Shown in pieces: positions 22,731-30,999 of a stretch of 33,002 nt of DNA. A model generated the notes under the pieces. The model ran no database searches. It saw only the letters and a list, made by a program, of their open reading frames with translations, and was not told the origin of the DNA. Origin of the DNA: a virus; IMG/VR virus record IMGVR_UViG_3300021142_001973, positions 1 to 33,002 of that record; one strand, 5' to 3'. Position 1 is the stretch's first letter; every line of letters starts with the position of its first letter. A program made the position numbers and the translations under genes.

Positions 22731-22987
22731 CAGATGACGACGGTAATCCAGTTCCCACCGATGTTACTGTACTGGATAGAATCAAGAATGTGGTATTGAC
22801 TGTGATACTTTTTAATATATTTAGAATGAGATCGTATACTTGGACGCAGTACTACAGGATTTATAAATTTATTTGTTATCGATCATGGTACTTTATTAAT
22901 TCAAATGGGAATCGAGGCGACGCCGAGATTTGTTTGGAAGCAACCGATCACAAAAACATTCTAAGCCATTTTGGAATTAAACTATGA
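22727..22987 (+). CDS. Small hypothetical protein with hydrophobic segment
   Basis: An 86-residue protein starting MTDDDGNPVPTDVTVLDRI. A hydrophobic stretch, VVLTVILFNIF (near 22-32), is followed by a Tyr/Arg-rich part, suggesting membrane association. It is tied to both neighbours by ATGA overlaps. Confidence 0.6.
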   Translation: MTDDDGNPVPTDVTVLDRIKNVVLTVILFNIFRMRSYTWTQYYRIYKFICYRSWYFINSNGNRGDAEICLEATDHKNILSHFGIKL

Positions 22988-23199
22988 ATGAACGTCTTGA
23001 ACAATTGATGTACGAGTCAGGCTTGACTGCACAAGGCAGTTGGGATGAAATGGACAGTTATGATCAAGAAGCTATACTCAAACTTGCCGAGTTGATTATT
23101 AGAGATTGTGGTCGAGCACTACATCCTGAGTTACGTGACATGATCAGTCGTGGCCAAGCACACAGATTAATTAAAGAACACTTTGGAGTTGACAAATGA
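22984..23199 (+). CDS. Small hypothetical protein
   Basis: A 71-residue soluble helical protein starting MNERLEQLMYESGLTAQGSW. It has a mixed charge pattern and no membrane segment. ATGA overlaps on both sides. The family is not recognised. Confidence 0.65.
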   Translation: MNERLEQLMYESGLTAQGSWDEMDSYDQEAILKLAELIIRDCGRALHPELRDMISRGQAHRLIKEHFGVDK

Positions 23200-23306
23200 A
23201 AGACGACAAACTCGTACCCCTATTGCTTTTATGCACAGGCATAATGGCGACTACAGTAGGCATACTATTGGTTATGTTTGGTTATTGGTTAGCAAGTGTG
23301 CTATGA
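23196..23306 (+). CDS. Single-pass membrane miniprotein
   Basis: A 36-residue protein: charged MKDDK head followed by one hydrophobic helix (residues 6-33). ATGA overlaps on both sides support it as a real gene. Role unknown. Confidence 0.55.
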   Translation: MKDDKLVPLLLLCTGIMATTVGILLVMFGYWLASVL

Positions 23307-23446
23307 TTTACATTAATTTATTTTGCATATTCTTTTCAGCTTGGTGTGCTTGGTATTGCTTCAAACACGACAACCAAGGATGTGGTTGGTTTAATGTATG
23401 TGCAAGTTCAGCCAACTTGGCAGTATTACTTCATCACTTATTATGA
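23303..23446 (+). CDS. Cys-rich membrane miniprotein
   Basis: A 47-residue protein starting MIYINLFCIFFSAWCAWYCF, with one N-terminal hydrophobic helix and five Cys residues. ATGA overlaps link it to the genes before and after. Confidence 0.5.
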   Translation: MIYINLFCIFFSAWCAWYCFKHDNQGCGWFNVCASSANLAVLLHHLL

Positions 23447-23664
23447 ATCAAGAAATTTTAGGTTATCGCAAAACCGGCAAAGATACGTGGTCGCCCATAG
23501 TTCAACCACGTGGTGGAATACGTACCGCGGCTGTGTTAATGTGTGGCGATTGTCGACGCTTTATTAGTGGCTCAGGTGGCCCAGGTAACCGTAACACACT
23601 TTGCCCCACCTGTTTTGACAAGTTCAAATTGGTAAACTTTGCCGAAGGAAATGATCCTGTATGA
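23443..23664 (+). CDS. Small zinc-ribbon-like protein
   Basis: A 73-residue protein starting MNQEILGYRKTGKDTWSPIV. C-x2-C pairs at CGDC (near 34-37) and CPTC (near 54-57) are spaced for a zinc ribbon. It may bind nucleic acid or protein. The start at 23443 is at an ATGA overlap. Confidence 0.68.
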   Translation: MNQEILGYRKTGKDTWSPIVQPRGGIRTAAVLMCGDCRRFISGSGGPGNRNTLCPTCFDKFKLVNFAEGNDPV

Positions 23665-23888
23665 TGGTATTTGCATTAATGCTAGGCGCCCTAATGTTGT
23701 TGATGACCATTGTAGGCGATAGGCTAGCCCAATATCGAGAAACAATAGCAGACCAACAACTTTGGATTGAGAATTTAGAGCAAACTGTTGCATTCAAGAT
23801 GCAGACAATTGCTCAACTTGATGCTATAATAAATCGATTAGAAGAAGAAAAGCAACAACTTGTTCAAGGACATATCAACAATGTTTAG
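23661..23888 (+). CDS. Membrane-anchored coiled-coil protein (spanin-like shape, unproven)
   Basis: A 75-residue protein: an N-terminal hydrophobic helix (residues 2-19) followed by a long coiled coil rich in Gln, Glu and Leu. This is the shape of i-spanin or Rz-like proteins and also of many unrelated small phage proteins; no lipoprotein partner is visible, so I do not claim a spanin. It overlaps the next gene by 8 nt. Confidence 0.6.
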   Translation: MMVFALMLGALMLLMTIVGDRLAQYRETIADQQLWIENLEQTVAFKMQTIAQLDAIINRLEEEKQQLVQGHINNV

Positions 23889-24111
23889 TCGTAAAATAGA
23901 ACTACCCCCAGTACCCGAAATCGCTCCCTTAAAGGTACCACATATGGAAAATGAAAACACCGCAGTTGGCTTTATGGTGGGTATCACTACCGATGGCAGA
24001 ACACAATTACGAGTTGGGTATGACACGGCATTGACACTGACAATGACCCGGGACACAGTTCGTGCACTTATTGTATTGTTGGAAGCCACACTTCCACAGG
24101 AAGAAGAATAA
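23881..24111 (+). CDS. Small hypothetical protein
   Basis: A 76-residue protein starting MFSRKIELPPVPEIAPLKVP. AAGGA lies about 10 nt before this ATG; an upstream TTG in frame is less likely. A Pro-rich head is followed by beta-strand and helix segments. No family recognised. Its stop overlaps the next start (TAATG). Confidence 0.62.
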   Translation: MFSRKIELPPVPEIAPLKVPHMENENTAVGFMVGITTDGRTQLRVGYDTALTLTMTRDTVRALIVLLEATLPQEEE

Positions 24112-24209
24112 TGTGGCTCTGGTTCGTTCCTATTATACTAATATTTGCTGGTCATTTTTGGTTTGCTATGTTTTGTGTGCTTTTGCTGATACTGGCAGAA
24201 CCTAAATAA
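24111..24209 (+). CDS. Membrane miniprotein, last of the micro-gene operon
   Basis: A 32-residue, almost wholly hydrophobic protein (MWLWFVPIILIFAGHFWF onwards) ending in EPK. The TAATG start overlap and a terminator 7 nt after its stop support it as the operon end. Confidence 0.5.
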   Translation: MWLWFVPIILIFAGHFWFAMFCVLLLILAEPK

Positions 24210-24215
24210 CGTCAG

Positions 24216-24234
24216 GCCCCGTAAGGGGCTTTTT
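24216..24234 (+). terminator. Rho-independent terminator
   Basis: GCCCC/GGGGC with a GTAA loop (24216-24229) is followed by TTTTT. Confidence 0.9.
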
Positions 24235-24237
24235 CGT

Positions 24238-24266
24238 TTGCATTTATTCTTTTATTCTGTTAAAAT
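24238..24266 (+). promoter_or_regulatory. Promoter abutting the start codon (possible leaderless transcript)
   Basis: TTGCAT (24238-24243), a 17-nt spacer and TAAAAT (24261-24266). The ATG at 24267 follows the -10 at once, and a second in-frame ATG lies at 24273, where transcription would begin. No Shine-Dalgarno is present. Confidence 0.5.
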
Positions 24267-25451
24267 ATGTCTATGACAAAATACCCTTATGTTGAAGACT
24301 ACATTGAGTTTATTGGCGGATATAAAAATCCCAAAAATTCTTTACCAATTGTTTCAGCACAAGAAGACAGTCCCCTAAATTTGGCCAGATATGATGTCAA
24401 AATGATTGATAGTCTTGCCACACAAAGCATGAACGGAACCGGCTACACCGATCGTCAAGCACCATTAGCAGTGCAATTGGTTCTCAAATACGAACGTCAA
24501 TTGACCAAAAACAATGTGGACATTGAACCAGTAAAACTGGCAGCCAAGTTTCGCTTGCCCATTAGGGTACTTGATAGATCCACACGAGCCTGGATCGAAG
24601 ACGAAATGATTCGTCTACGATTTCCCTATAGTGTTGAACTGGTAGAAGAACTTAGAACTGCAGCAAAACAAAGTCATGGCATGATGCAGTTTCACCGCGA
24701 CAGTAAACAGTGGCGTGCCAGTTTAACCGAACATAATGTAAATTTGGTTTACAGTTTTGCTGAGAAAAACAAGATCACAATTGATCCCACATTGTCCGAG
24801 GTCATGCAGTTGATATTGGCGTGCGAAAAAACTGCCTACAAGATTGAATTGGTGGCCGATGATCAGTTAAGAATAACCAATGCTGAATCCAGTTTAGTAG
24901 AATATGTTGAACAACATCTAGGCGGATTTAAGTTAGATAATATTCTAACACTTGCAGATCGCAGTGCTGAATTGGGATTTACAGTAAATAACGTTATAGC
25001 CGATGTTATCATTCAAGCATACGGAACTAGATTCTACAGTTTATGTATCAATCGTGAAATTAAAATCGCACGAGAATCTCGGCAGAGCGATCAAGTCAGT
25101 GAAATTGTTCGTTATGCCACTGAGACCAAAAGATTTCCCATTTACATATACGAACCCAACATGAGTGACTGTATTAGTCATTTGTTTGCCAGTTATTTTA
25201 CCAAAGAACAAGTGGTCAATTTGAACTCGCTAACAACTGATTACCAACCCGGTGCAGAAGATCGATTGGTGTACTTCAATCGTATTCCCAAATATTCTCT
25301 GGATCGAATTCCGTTGTTTATCAGCACAGCCGGAATGTTATTTGGCGGTGACAAAATTATATGGACACAGGCATCTGAAAAAATTGTGTATTTCACTGAA
25401 GAAGTGTACAGTAAAAATAACCGAGGGCGCGAAATTTGCAGGCTAAATTAA
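24267..25451 (+). CDS. Uncharacterised protein coupled to UvsW
   Basis: A 394-residue soluble protein without Walker or membrane motifs. Residues near 136-170 (FHRDSKQWRASLTEHNVNLV) resemble the substrate-recognition modules that accompany some SWI2/SNF2-like helicases (HARP-type domains), but this is a weak visual match. The start is the ATG at 24267, or the ATG at 24273 if the transcript is leaderless. Its last 16 nt overlap the UvsW gene, implying a joint role in recombination or replication restart (inference). Confidence 0.75.
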   Translation: MSMTKYPYVEDYIEFIGGYKNPKNSLPIVSAQEDSPLNLARYDVKMIDSLATQSMNGTGYTDRQAPLAVQLVLKYERQLTKNNVDIEPVKLAAKFRLPIRVLDRSTRAWIEDEMIRLRFPYSVELVEELRTAAKQSHGMMQFHRDSKQWRASLTEHNVNLVYSFAEKNKITIDPTLSEVMQLILACEKTAYKIELVADDQLRITNAESSLVEYVEQHLGGFKLDNILTLADRSAELGFTVNNVIADVIIQAYGTRFYSLCINREIKIARESRQSDQVSEIVRYATETKRFPIYIYEPNMSDCISHLFASYFTKEQVVNLNSLTTDYQPGAEDRLVYFNRIPKYSLDRIPLFISTAGMLFGGDKIIWTQASEKIVYFTEEVYSKNNRGREICRLN

Positions 25452-26896
25452 TAATACGAGACGAAGTTAATCTAAAAATAGAAGGACTTGATCTTTCCAC
25501 AAGAAAAAAACTTGTGGATCGGTTTAAATTTACGATGCCCAATGCTAGGCATCTACCAGCAGTGCGATTGGGAAGATGGGACGGCAAAATTGCATTCTTT
25601 CAATTGGGCGGTAGCAGTTACATAAATCTTTTGCCGGATATCATACCCATATTAGAATCTGACGGCTATGATATTGAAATAGAAGATCTACGAACCTACA
25701 GTACTCAATTTGCATTTGATGAAATACGAGAAGACACTTTTGCGGACAAGGTGTGGCCCAAAGGGCATCCTAGAGAGGGCGAATCAATTGAACTCAGGGA
25801 TTATCAGCCTGAAATATTAAACAGATTTCTAGCCAATCCACAAAGCATACAAGAAGTTGCCACCGGAGCCGGAAAAACAATCATGACCGCGGCCTTGAGT
25901 CGGAGTGTGGAGCAGTATGGTCGCAGTATTGTTATCGTGCCCAACAAAAGCCTAGTTACACAAACCGAAGCCGACTACATCAATCTTGGGTTGGATGTGG
26001 GCGTGTACTTTGGCGATAGAAAAGAATACAATCGTACACACACTATTTGTACCTGGCAAAGTCTAAACAACATGTTAAAGATGACCAAGTCGGGCGATGC
26101 CGAAGTGGAAATAGGTGACTTTATCGAGGGGGTGGTCTGTGTCATTGTTGATGAAGTACACATGGCCAAAGCCGATGCTCTCAAAAGTCTCTTGACCACA
26201 GTGTTTGCACATGTGCCGATTCGTTGGGGGCTGACCGGAACAATTCCCAAAGAAGATTACGAAAAGATAAGTATATTTTGTAGTCTAGGCTCTGTAGTAG
26301 GACGACTCAGCGCCAGTGAACTTCAAGAAGCGGGACATCTTGCCAACTGTCATGTGAACATAGTGCAGTTGGTGGATTACGTAGAATACAAAGATTATCA
26401 ACAAGAACTAAAATATCTAGTAGAAACACCCGAGAGAATTGCATACATGAGTCAATTTATAACTCGTGTTAACGATACCGGCAATACTCTTGTACTTGTG
26501 GATCGGGTAGCAACAGGTAAACTATTGGTTGAACTTTTAGGCGAGCGGGCAGTCTTCGTTAGTGGTGCAACAAAAGGATCTAAGAGACAAGAAGAATATG
26601 ACGAAATCGCAACTAGTACTGGCAAGATTATTGTGGCGACTTACGGTGTGGCCGCAGTGGGTATTAATCTCCCTCGTATTTTTAATTTGGTTTTGGTGGA
26701 ACCCGGAAAGAGCTTTGTTAGGGTTATACAAAGCATTGGACGAGGTATACGAAAAGCAGAAGATAAAGACCACGTAGAGATTTGGGACATTACAAGCACA
26801 TGTAAGTTTGCCAAACGGCATTTGACCAAGCGACGTGCGTTTTACAACGAAGCCAATTACCCGCACACAACCGAGAAAATAGAATGGCAGAAGTAG
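25436..26896 (+). CDS. uvsW: UvsW-like superfamily 2 DNA helicase
   Basis: A 486-residue SF2 helicase. It has an N-terminal DNA-binding region with LGRWDGKIAFF (45-55) aligning with T4 UvsW, then Q/motif I ATGAGKT (142-148), motif II DEVH (239-242), motif III GLTGT (265-269) and motif VI QSIGRGIRK (432-440). UvsW unwinds branched DNA and R-loops and drives the switch from origin- to recombination-dependent replication. Translation probably starts at TTG 25436, with GAGGG at 25423-25427 and no ATG before the conserved N-terminal region. Slightly shorter than T4 UvsW. Confidence 0.92.
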   Translation: MQAKLIIRDEVNLKIEGLDLSTRKKLVDRFKFTMPNARHLPAVRLGRWDGKIAFFQLGGSSYINLLPDIIPILESDGYDIEIEDLRTYSTQFAFDEIREDTFADKVWPKGHPREGESIELRDYQPEILNRFLANPQSIQEVATGAGKTIMTAALSRSVEQYGRSIVIVPNKSLVTQTEADYINLGLDVGVYFGDRKEYNRTHTICTWQSLNNMLKMTKSGDAEVEIGDFIEGVVCVIVDEVHMAKADALKSLLTTVFAHVPIRWGLTGTIPKEDYEKISIFCSLGSVVGRLSASELQEAGHLANCHVNIVQLVDYVEYKDYQQELKYLVETPERIAYMSQFITRVNDTGNTLVLVDRVATGKLLVELLGERAVFVSGATKGSKRQEEYDEIATSTGKIIVATYGVAAVGINLPRIFNLVLVEPGKSFVRVIQSIGRGIRKAEDKDHVEIWDITSTCKFAKRHLTKRRAFYNEANYPHTTEKIEWQK

Positions 26897-27600
26897 GGAA
26901 ACCCAAAAAACGTATAATTGTTTGTGGTGACAGTTTTGCCAGTGCAGATCGTAACAAGCCGGGAACGCATTTCAGCGAACTGTTGACCGGATACGGGCAC
27001 GAAGTAATCAACATGGCACGTGGTGGCATCAGCAATACCGGCATAGGATTTCAATTGGAAACTGCTATTACCATGGCACCGAATGTTATTATTTTTACCG
27101 AAGCGCCTGGCGGAAGAATAGATGTTCCCATTCAAGGCAGAAAATTTTATAGGCCCGAGGGAATAAAAAATTTCATATATCCCTATCCCAGTGACAGCAG
27201 TACCGGACTGGATTTTGTTGGCAATTTCTCTGCTCCCATATTGTCAGACACCATACATTCGTTCATGAACCCAAGACCGGACTTGCCAGAAGAACTTCGA
27301 GACCCCAACATACAAAATGCTGTCAAGCAATATTTTACTTTCATGTACGACAATCATTTTAAGGAAATTGTCGACAGTTGGATAATTGGATTTTGGGAAT
27401 ACCGATTGGCTGAATTAGGATTCCCGTTTTTGAAGTTGGGCATGAACGATCCTGTTGGCAATATCATTTACGAGTACGCAAATGCCAACCCCGACAAAGT
27501 CACACAAGCAGTTTATCACACAGACGAAAGCACACAAATACAAGTAGCAAGGAAGTTAAATGAAAAAATTGATCGTATGCGGATGCAGCTACAGCGCTGA
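26884..27600 (+). CDS. SGNH/GDSL-hydrolase-like protein (copy 1)
   Basis: A 238-residue protein with the block I motif CGDSFAS (near 14-20, catalytic Ser), a block II-like GGISN (near 47-51), and a HTDES segment near the C-terminus that could hold the catalytic Asp-x-x-His or a variant. SGNH enzymes are esterases or acyltransferases and often add or remove acetyl groups on glycans. It overlaps UvsW by 13 nt and the next SGNH gene by 41 nt. Confidence 0.78.
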   Translation: MAEVGKPKKRIIVCGDSFASADRNKPGTHFSELLTGYGHEVINMARGGISNTGIGFQLETAITMAPNVIIFTEAPGGRIDVPIQGRKFYRPEGIKNFIYPYPSDSSTGLDFVGNFSAPILSDTIHSFMNPRPDLPEELRDPNIQNAVKQYFTFMYDNHFKEIVDSWIIGFWEYRLAELGFPFLKLGMNDPVGNIIYEYANANPDKVTQAVYHTDESTQIQVARKLNEKIDRMRMQLQR

Positions 27601-28384
27601 TTCGTCCAAACCCGAATTAAAGGGCACCGGGTACGGGCATCAATTGGCCCAGCGACTGGGCTGGGACGTACAAATATTGGCACGGCAAGGTTGCAGCAAC
27701 GGCGGAATACGTATTCAAATTGACGAAGTGATTAGACAACGTCCGGCATTTGCAATCATTGCCCCCACATTCCATGACCGTATGGAAATACCAGCAAAGG
27801 CCGCGCCGTATGATTTTAAAAAAAATCAAGAAGGACCACTGGGTTGGGACAACTTTTTTGAAAAACATTTGAGAAAAAGTCACCGTAACGGTTACGCACC
27901 TGCTGCCGGTATAAACAATGTAAATTATGGTAACAATCCCTATCGCATGATATGTGAAACCATGTTTACCTTGGCAGAAAATATAAAAAATGAATACAGA
28001 AGTGTTAGACTAGATGATGGCACCACCAAGGCCATGAAAGAATACATCAATTATTTGTATGACAGCGATTGGAAATTGCAAAAAGATCGTTGGATGATGC
28101 GAGATGGTATAATGCAGTTGTATTATGCCAATATTCCGTTTTTGTTAGTGGCAAATAACTTGTGGAATGTTGATACAGTCAGACAAGAAATGCCGGCAGT
28201 GTTACCAGACCGATACATGACTTTACGGCAAGAACATACCCCAGCACATGCAACTACCATATACCCAATCAAGGGCGATAATTTTAAAAATGATCCCGGC
28301 TATCATGGCGATCCCGAAAGTCAACAGTATTTGGCCGACATATACTATCAAATCATAACCAAAGAATTTGGGATAGCGCCATGA
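27560..28384 (+). CDS. SGNH-like protein (copy 2)
   Basis: A 274-residue protein starting MKKLIVCGCSYSAD. The GDS motif is replaced by GCS (Gly-Cys-Ser), a variant common in phage SGNH-like proteins, followed by GCSNGG at the block II place. The late HGDPESQQYLAD segment may supply the His/Asp. AAGGAAG before the ATG supports the start, giving a 41-nt overlap with copy 1. Substrate unknown. Confidence 0.75.
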   Translation: MKKLIVCGCSYSADSSKPELKGTGYGHQLAQRLGWDVQILARQGCSNGGIRIQIDEVIRQRPAFAIIAPTFHDRMEIPAKAAPYDFKKNQEGPLGWDNFFEKHLRKSHRNGYAPAAGINNVNYGNNPYRMICETMFTLAENIKNEYRSVRLDDGTTKAMKEYINYLYDSDWKLQKDRWMMRDGIMQLYYANIPFLLVANNLWNVDTVRQEMPAVLPDRYMTLRQEHTPAHATTIYPIKGDNFKNDPGYHGDPESQQYLADIYYQIITKEFGIAP

Positions 28385-28920
28385 AAGCAGTTGCGGCAGT
28401 GGCCCATCCCGATGACTGCGTGATATTTGCTTGGCCTTTTATCGAAGCACATCCCGAATTTGATTGGACCATTTTGTATCTAACCTATACCAATTACGAA
28501 CCTAGAGGGCAAGAAGTCAGTGATTATTGGCGCACACACAATATCAGTTGTGTGTTTTTGGGATTCCCCGATGACTGGGAATATGTTAAGCGTGGCGAAT
28601 TGGGATTCAACAGCGAACAAGCCGAACGAGAATTAAAAAATATCACTGCCGGCTACGATTTAGTTTTAACACATTACGAAGATGGTGATTACGGACATGT
28701 ACATCACAAGTTTGTGAACTCGGCAACAAGAAAAAATACAGTGCCCAAGGTTTACTTTGCCAGCACTTTCAACTATAATACAGAGTATAAAGTACGGCAG
28801 CCGGTTAATTGTGATCGGTTACCTTTGCATCGATCAGTGATTGAACAATTTCAAGATCGAGATACGGGACGTTATATCGTAACCGATCAAGCACGAGAAT
28901 TATTAACAACTATAAAATGA
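28381..28920 (+). CDS. PIG-L/LmbE-type deacetylase
   Basis: A 179-residue protein with the zinc motif AHPDD (8-12) and the second site HVHH (106-109). The family removes N-acetyl groups from GlcNAc-type sugars and related molecules. Together with nearby SGNH proteins and the glycan island it suggests acetyl-group editing of a polysaccharide (inference). It is tied to its neighbours by ATGA overlaps. Confidence 0.9.
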   Translation: MKAVAAVAHPDDCVIFAWPFIEAHPEFDWTILYLTYTNYEPRGQEVSDYWRTHNISCVFLGFPDDWEYVKRGELGFNSEQAERELKNITAGYDLVLTHYEDGDYGHVHHKFVNSATRKNTVPKVYFASTFNYNTEYKVRQPVNCDRLPLHRSVIEQFQDRDTGRYIVTDQARELLTTIK

Positions 28921-29417
28921 GAATACTAACACTTGACAACATGGCTTACCCCATGGACCAGATTCCTGAGGAAATTGATGAACTGAGATTTTGCGTACTA
29001 GACAATAGTGATCCCAAAGATCCCGATTACTTTTATATACCACTTATATTTTTAGAAAGTTTTAACAGTCCGGCCTTGGTGTTACGCATAGGTGAGCATG
29101 TGATACGCATGCCGGTGGATTGGCAATTGCTGATTGGTGAACCCGACTTTGGCGATCTAGAAGTGGTGCCATTAACCAGTATAAATGATCGTGGATTTAA
29201 TGTGTTTTGCTTTAATCCATTAAGCAGTTTTAGGCCAGAATTTTACCCAGTTGAAATAGTGGACATATATCAAGATGTCAAATGGTATTTTCCCAAATTG
29301 AAACCGGGACAGATGTTGGCAATACCGTTAACTGAAGGCGAACGACCCTTGTGTGCTTATTTTATCAAGGACATAAGTCGCCAAAGCGAAGTGGTAGATT
29401 ATTCAAAGGCATGGTGA
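28917..29417 (+). CDS. Conserved-looking phage protein, function unknown
   Basis: A 166-residue soluble protein starting MRILTLDNMAYPMDQIPEEI, with segments DNSDPKDPDYFYIPLIFLES, IGEPDFGDLEVVPLTSINDR and FFPKL-like strands rich in Pro and aromatic residues. The pattern looks like a compact, strongly constrained fold typical of core phage proteins, but I cannot name it. It overlaps the deacetylase by 4 nt. Confidence 0.72.
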   Translation: MRILTLDNMAYPMDQIPEEIDELRFCVLDNSDPKDPDYFYIPLIFLESFNSPALVLRIGEHVIRMPVDWQLLIGEPDFGDLEVVPLTSINDRGFNVFCFNPLSSFRPEFYPVEIVDIYQDVKWYFPKLKPGQMLAIPLTEGERPLCAYFIKDISRQSEVVDYSKAW

Positions 29418-29418
29418 C

Positions 29419-29712
29419 ATGGGCACATTAAAACCCGGAGCACAATACATATATGAATCAGTGAATGGTATAACCTATGCACGTGAACATGGTGCCGATC
29501 CTGCCACTCGAACGGAAATAGGATACAATTATGATCCTAGAACTCCCAATGGTAGACCGCTTCACGACCATCTACTGGAAGATAAAATGTGGGGCGAGAT
29601 ACGCCGAATGGCTCGAACAAATCCCACTTTACAGGCCGAACTTGAACGTGTTATAATGTTGTATCATTTGATCAAACAAGAAAATGATACTGTACCGCAT
29701 CATAGAGTATAA
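29419..29712 (+). CDS. Conserved-looking small phage protein
   Basis: A 97-residue protein starting MGTLKPGAQYIYESVNGITY. It has a Gly/Pro-rich strand region followed by a helical C-terminal half. It begins 1 nt after the previous stop and ends 1 nt before the next ATG, so the three form one translational block. No named family. Confidence 0.7.
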   Translation: MGTLKPGAQYIYESVNGITYAREHGADPATRTEIGYNYDPRTPNGRPLHDHLLEDKMWGEIRRMARTNPTLQAELERVIMLYHLIKQENDTVPHHRV

Positions 29713-29713
29713 A

Positions 29714-30244
29714 ATGGCAACAAAAAAACCCGCTAAACCAAAAAAAGAAGTTGATTACAATTCAAAATTGTATATTGGAAATGAAATGGCTGCATTTGAT
29801 CGTAAAGATCGTGGTTACTATGACAGCATGACCGAAGAAGAACAGAAAAAATTCAGTCCGTTTTTGATGATACGTTGGGGCAGCAGTGTCAAAGAAAATG
29901 CCAGATTGGGCACCGAAGAAAACTTTATTTTGCAGGGACACTATGTTAAAAAAACAAACGAGAATCTAAATCGACATTTCTTTGATATTAATACCACACA
30001 ACACAAAAAATTGCAGTGGCTGATGGCCACAACAGTCAGCCCCGACTTTGGTACACAGTACCATCAATGGATTGGTACCTCAAAGTCAGACACCAAAACT
30101 GTTCGGTTTTTAAAAAAGATTTACCCCACACTCAAAGATTCAGATATTGAATTAATGGCTGAAATAAACAATCAAGATGATTTAAAACAACTGGCACGTG
30201 AACATGGATGGAGCGACCAAGACATCCGAGAGGAATTTCGATGA
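29714..30244 (+). CDS. Possible clamp-loader small subunit (gp62-like)
   Basis: A 176-residue protein starting MATKKPAKPKKEVDYNSKLY. The order of FSPFLMIRWGSS, a NENLNRHFFDI segment, KLQWLMATTVSP, a YHQWIG segment, and a helical end LKQLAREHGWSDQDIREEF resembles the layout of clamp-loader subunits gp62 in T4-like cyanophages (a PF-x-x-x-R-x-x-S start, N-x-N, KW core). In T4, gp62 with gp44 loads the sliding clamp. The match is by eye and moderate; no gp44-like ATPase is adjacent. Confidence 0.5.
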   Translation: MATKKPAKPKKEVDYNSKLYIGNEMAAFDRKDRGYYDSMTEEEQKKFSPFLMIRWGSSVKENARLGTEENFILQGHYVKKTNENLNRHFFDINTTQHKKLQWLMATTVSPDFGTQYHQWIGTSKSDTKTVRFLKKIYPTLKDSDIELMAEINNQDDLKQLAREHGWSDQDIREEFR

Positions 30245-30999
30245 TAGATAAATTAATAGCAAATGGATGTAGTTACATGAACAACTACACCAAAGGACAT
30301 GGCAAAAATGGCGGACACGTTGATTTAGCAAAAAGATTAAACATGTCAAAAGTGGACAGTATAGATGTGCCCGGCAGTGCCAACAGTAGAATCTTACGCA
30401 CCACTTTGAAACACAGTTACATGACTCAAGAGCCCACATTTTATCTCTTGGGCATGACCTTTGTCAGTCGTGAAGAAATACCCATACTCAGAGTTGACGA
30501 TGAACACACATTTGAAGGACGCTGGAACAATCCGGCCAATCAAATTTTTATAGACCGATGGGAACATCATTGGACCAAAAAAGATGTTGAACGCTATGTA
30601 GATTTTCAACGCAAATGGGAAGTGTACAGTCTACTGGATCGTACAGAAAATTTAATGTACATGATGCTGGCCGCCATAGACAGTTTGCACAGTCGTGGGC
30701 ATCAGGTCTTGATGTATCAACAGGCAGATACCGATTATTGGAGCCTATACGACAACCCCAAATTGAATCTGTTTACCAGTACTCCCTGTATCGTAAATGC
30801 ATTTCGTTGGAGTGCTACCAAATATCAACACGATATGGGAGTTCCACCAGTTCCTATAGATCCCAGTTTACCGCAAAGTCTATTGCCCATTCCACACGGA
30901 CCAGTCACTCCGGATTATCAAAAAAAGCCCAGTGATCATACAGTATTGAATGAATTTTTAGTTGACTATATCCACGAACATAAATTACTAGATGTATAA
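30241..30999 (+). CDS. SGNH-like protein (copy 3)
   Basis: A 252-residue protein starting MIDKLIANGCSYMNNYTKGH, again with GCS in place of GDS and a GSANSR block II-like segment. A C-terminal KPSDHTVLNEFL carries D-x-H-like residues (SDH) where the catalytic His is expected. It begins at an ATGA overlap with the clamp-loader candidate and overlaps the next gene by 8 nt. Three such genes in 4 kb is unusual. Confidence 0.72.
   Translation: MIDKLIANGCSYMNNYTKGHGKNGGHVDLAKRLNMSKVDSIDVPGSANSRILRTTLKHSYMTQEPTFYLLGMTFVSREEIPILRVDDEHTFEGRWNNPANQIFIDRWEHHWTKKDVERYVDFQRKWEVYSLLDRTENLMYMMLAAIDSLHSRGHQVLMYQQADTDYWSLYDNPKLNLFTSTPCIVNAFRWSATKYQHDMGVPPVPIDPSLPQSLLPIPHGPVTPDYQKKPSDHTVLNEFLVDYIHEHKLLDV

Noticed and set aside
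23661-23888. Calling the coiled-coil membrane protein an i-spanin
   Set aside because: The shape fits, but no nested or adjacent lipoprotein and no lysis genes are visible.
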